Shown: positions 1 to 6,720, counted from the first letter of the stretch. The stretch is 9,384 bases of DNA from Prevotellaceae bacterium UBA4336 (GCA_002394305.1 DGTM01000036.1:1-9384), one strand, 5' to 3'. A program made the numbers and translations. The notes: generated from the sequence alone by a model not told the origin.

Positions 1-1
1 A

Positions 2-1126
2 CATTTGGTGATTATGCTTTATGCCGTCATCAAACGTTTCGACTCCCTGCGCGAGATTACGGACTCGATGTTCCCTGAGGCCAGGAAGCTGGCTCACCTT
101 GGCATCAGGCTGATGCCCCGCCGCTCAACCCTGTCGGATGCCAACGCCCGCCGCAAGGAGTGCGTCTTTGAGGCCGTATACAGGGACTTGTATGCCACCT
201 ATAAAGACGAACTTTCCTCGGACAGCCGACGCAGACAGGTCCCGGCATGGCTGAAACGCCTGCAGATCATCGACTCTACGACCATCACGCTGTTCTCCAA
301 CCTCATCTTCAAGGGTGTGGGCAGGCATCCGAAGACAGGGAAGAAGAAGGGCGGAATCAAGGTGCATGCCAACATCCACGCCAACGAGGGCGTTCCGTCG
401 GACATCCGCTTCACCTCGGCTGCCACCAACGACAGCTTTATGCTGTGTCCCTCGAACTATGCCAGCGGCGACATCATCGCACTGGACAGGGCATACATTG
501 ACTACGCCAAGTTCGAGGAACTCAGCCGAAGGGAAGTGACCTACGTCACGAAGATGAAGAAAAACCTGGTCTATGAGACGGAAAGCGATATCATGTACAT
601 GCATCCCGAGGGACCGATGGAATACCGCGTGCAGCACGTCGTCTTCCGAAAGCATCTCAAAGAGGGTGAGGACATCGAACATCATGCACGCATCATCACA
701 TACGCTGACATCAAGAAGGGGAAGACAAAGCTTGTATCCCTGCTTACCAACGACATGGACATGGAAGTGGAGGACATCATTGCCATCTATCGCAAGCGCT
801 GGGAAATAGAGCTCCTGTTCAAGCAGCTCAAGCAGAACTTCCCGCTGCGTTACTTCTACGGAGAGAGCGCAAATGCCATCAAGATACAAATCTGGGTGAC
901 GCTCATCGCAAACCTGCTGCTCATGGTCATGCAAAGGCGGATCAGACGCAGCTGGAGCTTTTCCAATCTCGCCACCATGTTCCGCATCATGCTCATGTAC
1001 TATGTCAACTGCTACACGTTCTTCGAGCAGCCGGAGAAAGACTGGCTCAGAATCCTTGAAGCGGCATATCCGCCACCTGAAGAACCGAGCCTTTTCGACA
1101 AAAGGGGGCTTACCTTTCAAAAATAG
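2..1126 (+). CDS. IS4-family DDE transposase, 5'-truncated by window edge
   Basis: This transposase cuts and joins the ends of its insertion sequence using a DDE catalytic triad. Residues are numbered from the TTG codon at position 5, but the frame stays open to the window edge and relatives carry roughly 50 more N-terminal residues, so neither TTG nor the ATG at 14 is likely to be the true start. The first Asp is D90 in IIDSTTITLF, the second D161 in IALDRAYIDY, and the Glu is E269. The IS4 signature Y-(2)-R-(3)-E-(6)-K is intact as Y262, R265, E269 and K276. A basic segment with KTGKKKGGIKVH follows the first Asp, as in Bacteroides relatives. The C-terminus ends naturally at TAG 1124-1126. 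No frameshift or internal stop is seen, so the enzyme could be active if the missing 5' part is intact. Confidence 0.93.
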   Translation, partial: HLVIMLYAVIKRFDSLREITDSMFPEARKLAHLGIRLMPRRSTLSDANARRKECVFEAVYRDLYATYKDELSSDSRRRQVPAWLKRLQIIDSTTITLFSNLIFKGVGRHPKTGKKKGGIKVHANIHANEGVPSDIRFTSAATNDSFMLCPSNYASGDIIALDRAYIDYAKFEELSRREVTYVTKMKKNLVYETESDIMYMHPEGPMEYRVQHVVFRKHLKEGEDIEHHARIITYADIKKGKTKLVSLLTNDMDMEVEDIIAIYRKRWEIELLFKQLKQNFPLRYFYGESANAIKIQIWVTLIANLLLMVMQRRIRRSWSFSNLATMFRIMLMYYVNCYTFFEQPEKDWLRILEAAYPPPEEPSLFDKRGLTFQK

Positions 1127-1128
1127 AA

Positions 1129-1158
1129 TCCGCAACGCCTGTTTATCGGCATTGCGGA
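1129..1158. repeat. Inverted repeat after transposase, terminator-like
   Basis: Arms TCCGCAACGCC (1129-1139) and GGCATTGCGGA (1148-1158) pair over 11 positions with one C/A mismatch, around an 8-base loop. It begins three bases after the transposase stop. No T-tract follows, so it is not a classic intrinsic terminator on the plus strand. It may terminate or protect the transposase mRNA, or insulate the element from outside transcription. Confidence 0.4.
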
Positions 1159-1230
1159 CGATAATTTGTGCTCATTGGACTTTTAGCGGACAGCAATAAT
1201 TTCATGGCAGTTGCATGTAAAAGGCGATAT

Positions 1231-1692
1231 CTACCGGCTCACTCTGATGCCGAGCTCGGTGATGCCCGGGACGGTCTCGTCCGTCATGAGGTGACGGATG
1301 CGCACGATGCCGCTTTGTCCCTTGCGGAGGAGGAAGGGAATGTGCGGCGTCTCGTACTGGATGGTGTTGACGCCTTGCCCTAGGGCATAGCCTTCGGCGT
1401 CGGTCAGGGGGCAGCGGACGGTGTCGCACCGGTGGGCGGCTGGCGTTTCAAGGCTTTGCTCTACGGCGAGCACGATGTCCTGCATGCCGACGGGGGCTGT
1501 CATGCGAAGTCCTATGGTGAGCGTCCCGCTGATGTCCTGCTCTGTCTGCGGCAGGGCGAAGCATATGGTGTCGCGCCGCTCCCAACCTTTCTCGGGCAAC
1601 GGCTTGTAGCTGTGCAGCCATGTGCCACCCGTACAGGCAGCACACATCAAACCTATCAGCGGAATGAAAAGTACTCGATACATGATATTCAT
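1231..1692 (-). CDS. gldH: GldH-family gliding motility lipoprotein
   Basis: The 153-residue product is a probable outer-membrane or periplasm-facing lipoprotein of the GldH family, which Flavobacterium johnsoniae needs for gliding. Non-gliding Bacteroidales also carry homologues whose role is unclear. The N-terminus has a short polar start, a hydrophobic stretch (about residues 5-18) and a lipobox-like end with Cys20 after Ala-Ala; Cys17 at -3 makes the lipobox slightly atypical. The segment after the lipidated Cys contains Y-x-P-L-P-E-K-G-W-E-R-R-D-T (about residues 29-42), the hallmark HSY...GW...DT stretch of GldH. The rest looks like a beta-rich domain. ATG at 1692 is used; a second ATG three codons later is equally possible and gives the same mature protein. 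It is the last gene of the metF-holB-ricT-gldH run, matching the usual Bacteroidetes PSP1-gldH adjacency. An IS element follows its 3' end. Confidence 0.85.
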   Translation of the reverse strand: MNIMYRVLFIPLIGLMCAACTGGTWLHSYKPLPEKGWERRDTICFALPQTEQDISGTLTIGLRMTAPVGMQDIVLAVEQSLETPAAHRCDTVRCPLTDAEGYALGQGVNTIQYETPHIPFLLRKGQSGIVRIRHLMTDETVPGITELGIRVSR

Positions 1693-1696
1693 TACA

Positions 1697-1882
1697 ACGG
1701 ATTTGACGGATTGGACCTGTTATATTTTACCACGGATTGAACGATTAATGAACATCGAAAGAAACGAAAGAATCGGAAGTTCGTGTTTTTAGAGTTTTTA
1801 GATGTTAGAAATAAATCCGTGTAATCCGTTCAATCCGTTGTTTTTGTTCACGCTCTTAATCTGTTTAATCCGTTCAATCCGT
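1697..1882. repeat. AATCCGT heptamer cluster in ricT-gldH gap
   Basis: The 244-bp gap between ricT and gldH has no gene but holds eight exact copies of AATCCGT. Three are on the minus strand (1697-1703, 1706-1712, 1732-1738) and five on the plus strand (1814-1820, 1823-1829, 1832-1838, 1867-1873, 1876-1882). Neighbouring copies within a group start exactly 9 bp apart. A 17-bp unit, TAATCCGTTCAATCCGT, is repeated exactly at 1822-1838 and 1866-1882. An inverted near-copy lacking one base lies at 1732-1747, so the outer copies could pair across about 115-bp of AT-rich DNA. No consensus -7 element for gldH was found here. Confidence 0.75.
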
Positions 1883-1936
1883 GGTTACTATATCAGCTTC
1901 CAATTCGAAGTTCGGTAATCCGCGGTTCGTGGAGGT

Positions 1937-3100
1937 TTATTGTGCTTCGTTGTTGTTGCGTGGTTTGTTCTTGTGTTTCTTCTTGTGTTTCTTTTTGTCG
2001 AAGCGGCCCACGTCCTCCTGTGTGGCGAGGTCGACGGGGCGTTCCGGCTCCTTGTGTCCGCCTTCCTCGAGTGCGACGGGCTTCTCGCCGCGCTGGTTCA
2101 TCTCGATGATGGCGCGTGCCCGTTCGGCAGTGATGGTGGTGAGGTTGGAGGGTGTGCGCTTGTCGGTGGAGTAGGTGACGAGTCCGGCCAGGATGTCGGT
2201 CTTGAAGAGGTAGTAGTCGGCATCCTGCGTGTAGAGCATCACGTCGCGTGGCGGCAGTTTGCGCGATGCCTCGACGTACTGGTCCACCTCGTAGTTCATG
2301 CAGCACTTGAGCTTGGCGCATTGTCCGGCCAGCTTCTGCGGGTTGAGGCTGAGGTCCTGGAAGCGTGCGGCTCCCGTGCCCACGCTTTGGAAGTTCTTGA
2401 GCCACCCGGCGCAGCACAGCTCGCGTCCGCAGGGTCCGAAGCCGCCTATGCGTCCTGCTTCCTGGCGTGCACCGATCTGCTTCATCTCGATGCGGACGTG
2501 GAAGGTCTCGGCCAGCACCTTGATGAGCTGGCGGAAGTCCACGCGCCCGTCGGCTATGTAGTAGAAGATGGCCTTTGCGCCGTCGCCCTGGTACTCCACG
2601 TCGCCTATCTTCATCTCGAGGCCGAGGTCCTTGGCTATCTGCCGGCTTTGTATCATCGTGTCGTGCTCGCGAGCCTTGGCTTCGGCATAGCGCTCCATGT
2701 CGTTCTCCCGTGCCAGGCGGTAGATTTTGCGTATCTCCTCGCCGGGCTTCAGGTTGGCATGCTTCATCTGCAGGGGTACGAGCTTGCCCGTAAGGGACAC
2801 CACGCCGATGTCGTGCCCGGGGTTCGACTCCACGGCCACGATGTCGCCCTTCTTCAGGGGCAAGCCCTCGCTGTTGTGGTAGTAGCCCTTACGGGTGTTC
2901 TTGAACTGCACCTCTACGAGGTCTGTCACCTCATTGTTGCCAGGCACGTCGGCCAGGTAGTCGTAGGTGTTGAGCTGGGCGTAGTGTCCTGTGTTGGCGC
3001 TTTTGGCTGAGAAGCCGTGTCCGTGTTCGCCGCTTAGATAAGCCCCCCCTTCTTCCTTTAGGGGGAGAGGAGATGGTATTGTGGCTGCTTGTTTTTCCAT
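1937..3100 (-). CDS. ricT: PSP1-domain RicT/YaaT-family protein
   Basis: This 387-residue protein belongs to the PSP1 family. The Bacillus member RicT (YaaT) forms an iron-sulfur complex with RicA and RicF and influences RNase Y-dependent mRNA processing; the Bacteroidetes role is not established. Core features are LVEVQFKNTRKGYY (61-74), KKGDIVAVES (83-92), and a Cys-rich centre with C224, C229, C230, C261, C266 and C267 (CGRELCC and KCCMNYE), which fits Fe-S binding. The tail is strongly basic (HKKKHKNKPR, about 372-381). ATG 3100 is chosen because the next in-frame Met is residue 112, inside the domain. The first 35 or so residues look like an added N-terminal extension, and residues 10-19 are encoded by a palindromic G/C-run repeat. 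It lies 62 bp downstream of holB, the usual Bacteroidetes order. Confidence 0.9.
   Translation of the reverse strand: MEKQAATIPSPLPLKEEGGAYLSGEHGHGFSAKSANTGHYAQLNTYDYLADVPGNNEVTDLVEVQFKNTRKGYYHNSEGLPLKKGDIVAVESNPGHDIGVVSLTGKLVPLQMKHANLKPGEEIRKIYRLARENDMERYAEAKAREHDTMIQSRQIAKDLGLEMKIGDVEYQGDGAKAIFYYIADGRVDFRQLIKVLAETFHVRIEMKQIGARQEAGRIGGFGPCGRELCCAGWLKNFQSVGTGAARFQDLSLNPQKLAGQCAKLKCCMNYEVDQYVEASRKLPPRDVMLYTQDADYYLFKTDILAGLVTYSTDKRTPSNLTTITAERARAIIEMNQRGEKPVALEEGGHKEPERPVDLATQEDVGRFDKKKHKKKHKNKPRNNNEAQ
3043..3073. repeat. C-run/G-run palindromic repeat inside ricT
   Basis: A run of seven C (3043-3049), an 11-base A/T/C-rich spacer and a run of five G (3061-3065) followed by AGAGG form an imperfect stem inside the ricT 5' end. 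On the ricT strand it reads as the Bacteroidetes-type sequence CTCCCCCTAAAGG and continues to a G run, encoding SPLPLKEEGG (residues 10-19). It resembles the intergenic element at the 3' end of holB. Whether both belong to one dispersed family needs a genome-wide search. Confidence 0.55.
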
Positions 3101-3104
3101 TTTG

Positions 3105-3124
3105 TATATATATAATATATATAT
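3105..3124. repeat. Alternating TA tract upstream of ricT
   Basis: Two self-complementary blocks of alternating T and A (3105-3114 and 3115-3124) abut with an AA junction, ending 4 bp before the ricT start codon on the minus strand. The tract lies in the probable ribosome-loading region and contrasts sharply with the GC-rich surroundings. It could keep the ricT start region unpaired or fold into a weak stem. No good TAnnTTTG element is seen in this gap. Confidence 0.5.
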
Positions 3125-3148
3125 GTAAGTGTTATGCGTTGTATTGTT

Positions 3149-3176
3149 CCCCTTAAAGGGGGTTAGGGGGTCTTAA
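3149..3176. repeat. G/C-run repeat overlapping holB stop codon
   Basis: The segment holds CCCCTTAAAGGGGG (3149-3162) followed by TTAGGGGG, so on the holB strand it reads ACCCCCTAA then CCCCCTTTAAGGGG. The stop TAA (3163-3165) and the last codons (Lys-Thr-Pro) of holB come from this element. The six-base arms CCCCTT and AAGGGG can pair around one or more bases. Elements of this look are familiar in intergenic regions of Bacteroidetes genomes. It may also weakly terminate or process the holB-ricT transcript. Confidence 0.5.
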
Positions 3177-4290
3177 GTAGCACAATCATCTTCAGGGCGA
3201 GGTCGAAGAAGACCATGCGAGCGCTGACGTTCTGCGCTATGTCTCGTCCGGCGTCGCTCAGTTCGTTCATGATGCCCACGACGTTGTGTTCGCCGATGAA
3301 CGGCGCGAAGCGTGTGCTGAAGTTCTCTTCCTCGCGTCCGAGGTAGTTGAGCTCGGGGCGGTGGAAGTTGTAGATGAAGTTCTCGCGCAGCTGCTGCTGG
3401 AAGTATTCGAGCATGCGTTTCTGCCGTTCGCGCCCCAGCTCGGCCACGGCGAGCGACCACTGGTGCATCTCCTTGATGCGGCGTGCGTAGCTGTGGCGCA
3501 TCAGCTGGACGAAGAGGTCGAAGAACAGCTGTTGCTCCGAACTGTTCTGCATGCGCTTCAGGGCTCTGGTGTAGCTGCCCTGTGCGATGTGTGCCAGCAG
3601 GTTCGCGTCCTCGGCGGGGAGGGCGTGCCGCTGCTGCAGGGCCTGGCTGATGACTTCCTCCGGCAGGGGCGGCACGTTGATGCGCTGCACGCGGCTCTGT
3701 ATGGTGCCGAGCACGAGGTCGGGCTCCTGGCTCACCAGCAGGAAGTGTGTGCCGACGGGCGGCTCTTCGATGAGCTTGAGCAGCTTGTTGGCCGTCTGTT
3801 CCATCATGCGCTCTGGCAGCCAGACGACGACGACTTTGCGTCCGCCCTGGCTCGACTTGAGGGCAAGCTTCCGCTGCAGGTTGTCACTCTCCTGCACGTA
3901 GATGGTGATTTGCTGGTTCTCCGCCTTGATGTCCTCCAGCCAGTCCTCGGTGTCGAAATAGGGAGCGCGGCTGATCTGTTCGCGCCACTGCGGGAGGTAG
4001 TCGTCCGAGACGGGGTGGTCGGTGCTCTTCGCCTTGCAGACGGGGAAGGAGAAGTGCAGGTCGGGATGTGCCCAGAGCGTCGACATGTGGCAGTCGGAAC
4101 ACTGGCCGCAGGCTCCGTCGGGCCCGGGATGCTGGCAGAGGAGCGTCTGCGCGAAGGCCAGGGCAAGGGGCAGCTTGCCGGCACCCTTGGGGCCGCACAG
4201 CATGATGGCATGCGGCAGCTTGTTCTCCGTGAGGAGCCGCATCAGGTGGCGTTTCACCTCTTCCTGTCCTATGATGTCGCTGAAGTTCAT
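3163..4290 (-). CDS. holB: DNA polymerase III delta' subunit (clamp-loader stator)
   Basis: The 375-residue product is the delta' subunit of the clamp loader, which opens and loads the sliding clamp at primed DNA. It starts MNFSDIIGQEEVKRHL, typical of RuvB/DnaX-like AAA+ clamp-loader N-termini. A Walker A-like loop G33-P-K-G-A-G-K39 is followed by Leu rather than Ser/Thr, in keeping with the non-ATPase stator role of delta'. Four Cys (52, 61, 64, 67; CGQCSDC) fit the zinc module. The Walker B/sensor region is VVVVWLPERMM (about 153-163) with ANKLLKLIEEPP (167-178), and the SRC-type motif reads SRV (199-201). The open frame extends far upstream, but the ATG at 4290 is preferred: homology begins there and it overlaps the metF stop by one base (TAATG), indicating translational coupling. 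Confidence 0.92.
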   Translation of the reverse strand: MNFSDIIGQEEVKRHLMRLLTENKLPHAIMLCGPKGAGKLPLALAFAQTLLCQHPGPDGACGQCSDCHMSTLWAHPDLHFSFPVCKAKSTDHPVSDDYLPQWREQISRAPYFDTEDWLEDIKAENQQITIYVQESDNLQRKLALKSSQGGRKVVVVWLPERMMEQTANKLLKLIEEPPVGTHFLLVSQEPDLVLGTIQSRVQRINVPPLPEEVISQALQQRHALPAEDANLLAHIAQGSYTRALKRMQNSSEQQLFFDLFVQLMRHSYARRIKEMHQWSLAVAELGRERQKRMLEYFQQQLRENFIYNFHRPELNYLGREEENFSTRFAPFIGEHNVVGIMNELSDAGRDIAQNVSARMVFFDLALKMIVLLKTP

Positions 4291-5243
4291 TAGTATATCT
4301 GTTTTGCTATCTGGGCGATGCTGTCCACTGCACTGACGGTGTAGAAGTGGATGCTGGGCACGCCGTGCTGCATGAGCTCGCGACACTGGGCCACGCCCCA
4401 TTCCACGCCCAGCTCCCGCAGCTGCTCGTCGGTGGTGCACTTCCTTGCTTCGCGGTAGAGGGCATCGGGCAGGTCGCAGTGGAACGTCTTGGGCACGATG
4501 CTGAGCTGCGAGAGCTTGGAGAGCGGCTTGATGCCCGGAATGATGGGGATGGTTATGCCGTGTTCGCGGGCCATCTCGACGAAGCGGAAGAACTTCCCGT
4601 TGTCGTAGAAGAGCTGTGTGACGGCATAGCTGGCTCCCATGTCCTGCTTGAGGCGAAGCACCTGCAGGTCGGCCTCCATGTTGGCTGCCTCCTCGTGCTT
4701 CTCGGGGTAGCAGGCCACGCCGTACTGGAAGGGCGTGCCCGGCACGCGTATCTCCGAGCCGTCCCAGAAGTGCCCGCCGTTGAAGCGGTTGATCTGCTCG
4801 ATGAGCTCGGTGGCGTGCGCCGGCCCGTCGGCCGTCGGCTGGAAGGAGCTGTCCTCGCGAGCCTTGTCGCCGCGCAGGACGAGCAGGTCGCTCACGCCCA
4901 GGAACTGGAGGTCGAGCAGCATGTACTCCAGGTCCTCGCGGCAGTTGCCGCTGCACACGATGTGGGGCACGACATGGAGGCCGAAGTGCTGCTGTATGGC
5001 AGCTGCGATGGCGATGGTGCCCGGGCGGCGGCGTATGCGCTGGCGCTGCATGAGTCCGCCCCCAAGGTCGTGGTAGACGTATTCGCTGCGGTGCGTGGTG
5101 ATGTTGACATAGCTTGGGGCAAATTCGCTCAGGCGCTCAATGGTGTGGTAGAGTCCCTGTGTGCCAGTTCCCTTCAGCGGAGGCAGCACTTCGAAGGAGA
5201 AGGCTGTGCTTTTTTTGCTATTTATGATGTCGGTGATGCTCAT
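4290..5243 (-). CDS. metF: 5,10-methylenetetrahydrofolate reductase
   Basis: This cytosolic flavoprotein reduces 5,10-methylene-THF to 5-methyl-THF, the methyl donor for methionine synthesis. The 317 residues match the bacterial MetF length. Visible motifs: FSFEVLPP (15-22) with catalytic Glu18, equivalent to Glu28 of the E. coli enzyme; YVNITTHRSEY (45-55); PHIVCSG (93-99); LLVLRGD (120-126), whose Asp126 matches the flavin/folate-contacting Asp120 of E. coli; and AVTQLFYD (207-214), with Gln210 in the folate-binding position. PIIPGIKP (233-240) is also typical. ATG 5243 is chosen because the next in-frame Met lies well inside the barrel and a promoter-like element sits directly upstream. 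It is the first gene of the minus-strand run and is coupled to holB, with no obvious functional link. Confidence 0.95.
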   Translation of the reverse strand: MSITDIINSKKSTAFSFEVLPPLKGTGTQGLYHTIERLSEFAPSYVNITTHRSEYVYHDLGGGLMQRQRIRRRPGTIAIAAAIQQHFGLHVVPHIVCSGNCREDLEYMLLDLQFLGVSDLLVLRGDKAREDSSFQPTADGPAHATELIEQINRFNGGHFWDGSEIRVPGTPFQYGVACYPEKHEEAANMEADLQVLRLKQDMGASYAVTQLFYDNGKFFRFVEMAREHGITIPIIPGIKPLSKLSQLSIVPKTFHCDLPDALYREARKCTTDEQLRELGVEWGVAQCRELMQHGVPSIHFYTVSAVDSIAQIAKQIY

Positions 5244-5261
5244 ATTTTGCCTAAATTGGTG

Positions 5262-5269
5262 TAAAGGTA
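5262..5269 (-). promoter_or_regulatory. Candidate -7 element for metF
   Basis: On the minus strand this octamer reads TACCTTTA, seven of eight positions matching the Bacteroidetes -7 consensus TAnnTTTG. It lies 18 bp upstream of the metF ATG, so the leader would be only about a dozen bases. The expected -33 position falls within the heptamer array at 5278-5305, which has no clear TTTG on this strand. Confidence 0.5.
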
Positions 5270-5277
5270 CGAAAAAG

Positions 5278-5305
5278 TTTAGAGTTTAGGGTTTAGAGTT
5301 GAGAG
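5278..5305. repeat. Four tandem heptamers in the metF/ugd divergent promoter
   Basis: Four 7-bp units follow one another without gaps: TTTAGAG (5278-5284), TTTAGGG (5285-5291), TTTAGAG (5292-5298) and TTGAGAG (5299-5305), followed by seven T. The array separates the -7 elements of the two divergent genes and covers the place expected for both upstream promoter elements. A change in copy number would alter spacing, but that is inference. Confidence 0.8.
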
Positions 5306-5313
5306 TTTTTTTC

Positions 5314-5321
5314 TATCTTTG
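5314..5321 (+). promoter_or_regulatory. Candidate -7 element for ugd
   Basis: TATCTTTG matches the Bacteroidetes -7 consensus TAnnTTTG at every defined position. It ends 25 bp before the ugd ATG. The best upstream partner is a TTTA in the heptamer array (5292-5295), about 18 bp away and close to the usual spacing. An AAGGA-like purine stretch (5329-5333) lies 13 bases before the ATG and may be a weak ribosome site. Confidence 0.65.
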
Positions 5322-5346
5322 CACAGAAAAGGAAACAAACATCGAT

Positions 5347-6690
5347 ATGAGAGACTTCAAAGACATCAAAATTGCAGTGGCAGGCACGGGATACGTCGGC
5401 CTGTCCATTGCCACGCTGCTCAGTCAGCACCACCAAGTGACGGCCGTCGACGTCATCCCCGAGAAGGTGGAGAAAATCAACAACCGCATCTCGCCCATCC
5501 AGGACGAGTACATCGAGAAATACCTGGCCGAAAAGAAACTGAACCTGACAGCCACGCTCGACGGCGCCTCGGCCTACCGCGATGCCGACTTCGTGGTCAT
5601 TGCCGCTCCGACGAACTACGACCCTGTGAAGAACTTCTTCGACACACATCACATCGAGGATGTCATCGACCTTGTCATCAGCGTCAACCCCGATGCCGTG
5701 ATGGTCATCAAGTCGACCATCCCCGTGGGCTACTGCCGAAGCCTCTATGCCAAGTACGCCCTGAAGTTCCTCTACAAGCCGGAGCTGAAAGGCAAGAAGT
5801 TCAACCTGCTCTTCTCGCCCGAGTTCCTGCGCGAGAGCAAAGCGCTCTACGACAACCTCTACCCCTCGCGTATCATCGTAGGCTACCCGAAGATTATCGA
5901 GATAAGCGACAGCAACTTCACCGAGGAGAACGCAGCCATCACCGCCATCGGCAACCCTGAGGCCAAGGCTCTGGCCGAGACCTTCGCCAAGCTCCTGCAG
6001 GAAGGTGCCGAGAAGCCCGACATCGACACGCTCTTCATGGGCATGAAGGAGGCAGAGGCCGTGAAGCTTTTCGCCAACACCTACCTGGCCCTGCGCGTCA
6101 GCTACTTCAACGAACTCGACACGTACGCCGAGATGAAGGGCCTCGACACGAAGGCCATTATTCGCGGCGTGGGTCTCGACCCCCGCATCGGCACGCACTA
6201 CAACAACCCCAGCTTCGGCTACGGCGGCTACTGCCTGCCCAAGGACACGAAGCAGCTGCTGGCTAACTACCAGGACGTGCCGCAGCAGATGATGACGGCC
6301 ATCGTGGAGAGCAACCGCACGCGCAAGGACTACATCGCCGACGCCGTGCTCCGCATGGCAGGCTACTACAGCGAGAATGCCGAGTGGAACAGCCAGAGCG
6401 AGCAGCACTGCGTCATCGGCGTGTTCCGCCTGACCATGAAGTCTGGCAGCGACAACTTCCGCCAGTCGGCCATCCAGGGCATCATGAAGCGCATCAAGGC
6501 CAAGGGCGCGGAGGTCATCATCTACGAGCCCACGCTGCAGGACGGCGAGAGCTTCTTCGGCTCGCGCGTGGTGAACGACCTCGAAGCCTTCAAGCGTCAG
6601 TCGCAAGCCATCGTTGCCAACCGCTACGAAGCCTGCCTCGACGATGTCCGCGACAAGGTCTATACCCGCGACATCTTCGGTCGCGACTAA
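5347..6690 (+). CDS. ugd: UDP-glucose 6-dehydrogenase
   Basis: The enzyme oxidises UDP-glucose to UDP-glucuronate with two NAD+, supplying sugar for capsule, exopolysaccharide or lipid-linked glycans. The 447-residue protein has the N-terminal Rossmann motif VAGTGYVG (G13, G15, G18), STIPVG (123-128), SPEFLRE (157-163), the middle-domain KLFANTYLALRVSYFNELD with Lys240, and GYGGYCLPKD (291-300) with catalytic Cys296. ATG 5347 is chosen over the upstream in-frame TTG at 5299, because the Rossmann strand begins shortly after it and the -7 element (5314-5321) lies upstream of it. An exactly specific substrate cannot be proved by motif: UDP-ManNAc or GDP-mannose dehydrogenases share the fold, but the overall match is best to the short Ugd form of Bacteroidales. 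It is divergent from metF and has no co-directional neighbour, so is probably monocistronic. Confidence 0.92.
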   Translation: MRDFKDIKIAVAGTGYVGLSIATLLSQHHQVTAVDVIPEKVEKINNRISPIQDEYIEKYLAEKKLNLTATLDGASAYRDADFVVIAAPTNYDPVKNFFDTHHIEDVIDLVISVNPDAVMVIKSTIPVGYCRSLYAKYALKFLYKPELKGKKFNLLFSPEFLRESKALYDNLYPSRIIVGYPKIIEISDSNFTEENAAITAIGNPEAKALAETFAKLLQEGAEKPDIDTLFMGMKEAEAVKLFANTYLALRVSYFNELDTYAEMKGLDTKAIIRGVGLDPRIGTHYNNPSFGYGGYCLPKDTKQLLANYQDVPQQMMTAIVESNRTRKDYIADAVLRMAGYYSENAEWNSQSEQHCVIGVFRLTMKSGSDNFRQSAIQGIMKRIKAKGAEVIIYEPTLQDGESFFGSRVVNDLEAFKRQSQAIVANRYEACLDDVRDKVYTRDIFGRD

Positions 6691-6720
6691 ACGGAGGCAA
6701 AAGCAGCCTTTCTATATACC

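Larger units (their letters stand above)
1..1196 (+). mobile_element. IS4-family insertion sequence, left end outside window
   Basis: The block contains an IS4-type DDE transposase gene followed by about 70 bp of non-coding sequence before the stop codon of gldH. The left end lies outside the window, so terminal inverted repeats and target duplication cannot be paired. I place the right end near 1196, within the tract reading TTTTAGCGGACAGCAATAAT, because similar tracts seem to occur at the ends of related Bacteroidales elements. That is recollection and inference, not a measured boundary. The element lies just downstream of gldH and points toward it. Confidence 0.6.

Noticed and set aside
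199..201. Holdout for weak DDE triad or frameshift in the transposase
   Set aside because: All three catalytic acids and the YREK signature are intact, with no internal stop in the visible part.
1697..1882. CRISPR-like array
   Set aside because: Units are only 7-17 bp, occur in both orientations and lack spacers of uniform length; no cas gene is present.
1940..3010. Long plus-strand frame opposite ricT, and similar ones opposite holB, metF and the transposase
   Set aside because: All are shadows of well-supported genes; none shows a motif or a sensible start region.
4291..4956. Long in-frame extension of holB upstream across metF
   Set aside because: The frame is open only because of high GC. 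Its translation is Arg/Pro/Ala-rich with no family resemblance, while the homologous start and TAATG overlap are at 4290.
5285..5291. TTTAGGG as a telomere-type repeat
   Set aside because: A single perfect copy among four variant heptamers inside a bacterial promoter gives no support for a telomere.
5293..6606. 437-codon open frame antisense to ugd
   Set aside because: It mirrors codon bias of ugd, which has complete motifs and promoter. The antisense product is Val/Leu/His-rich with no recognisable domain.
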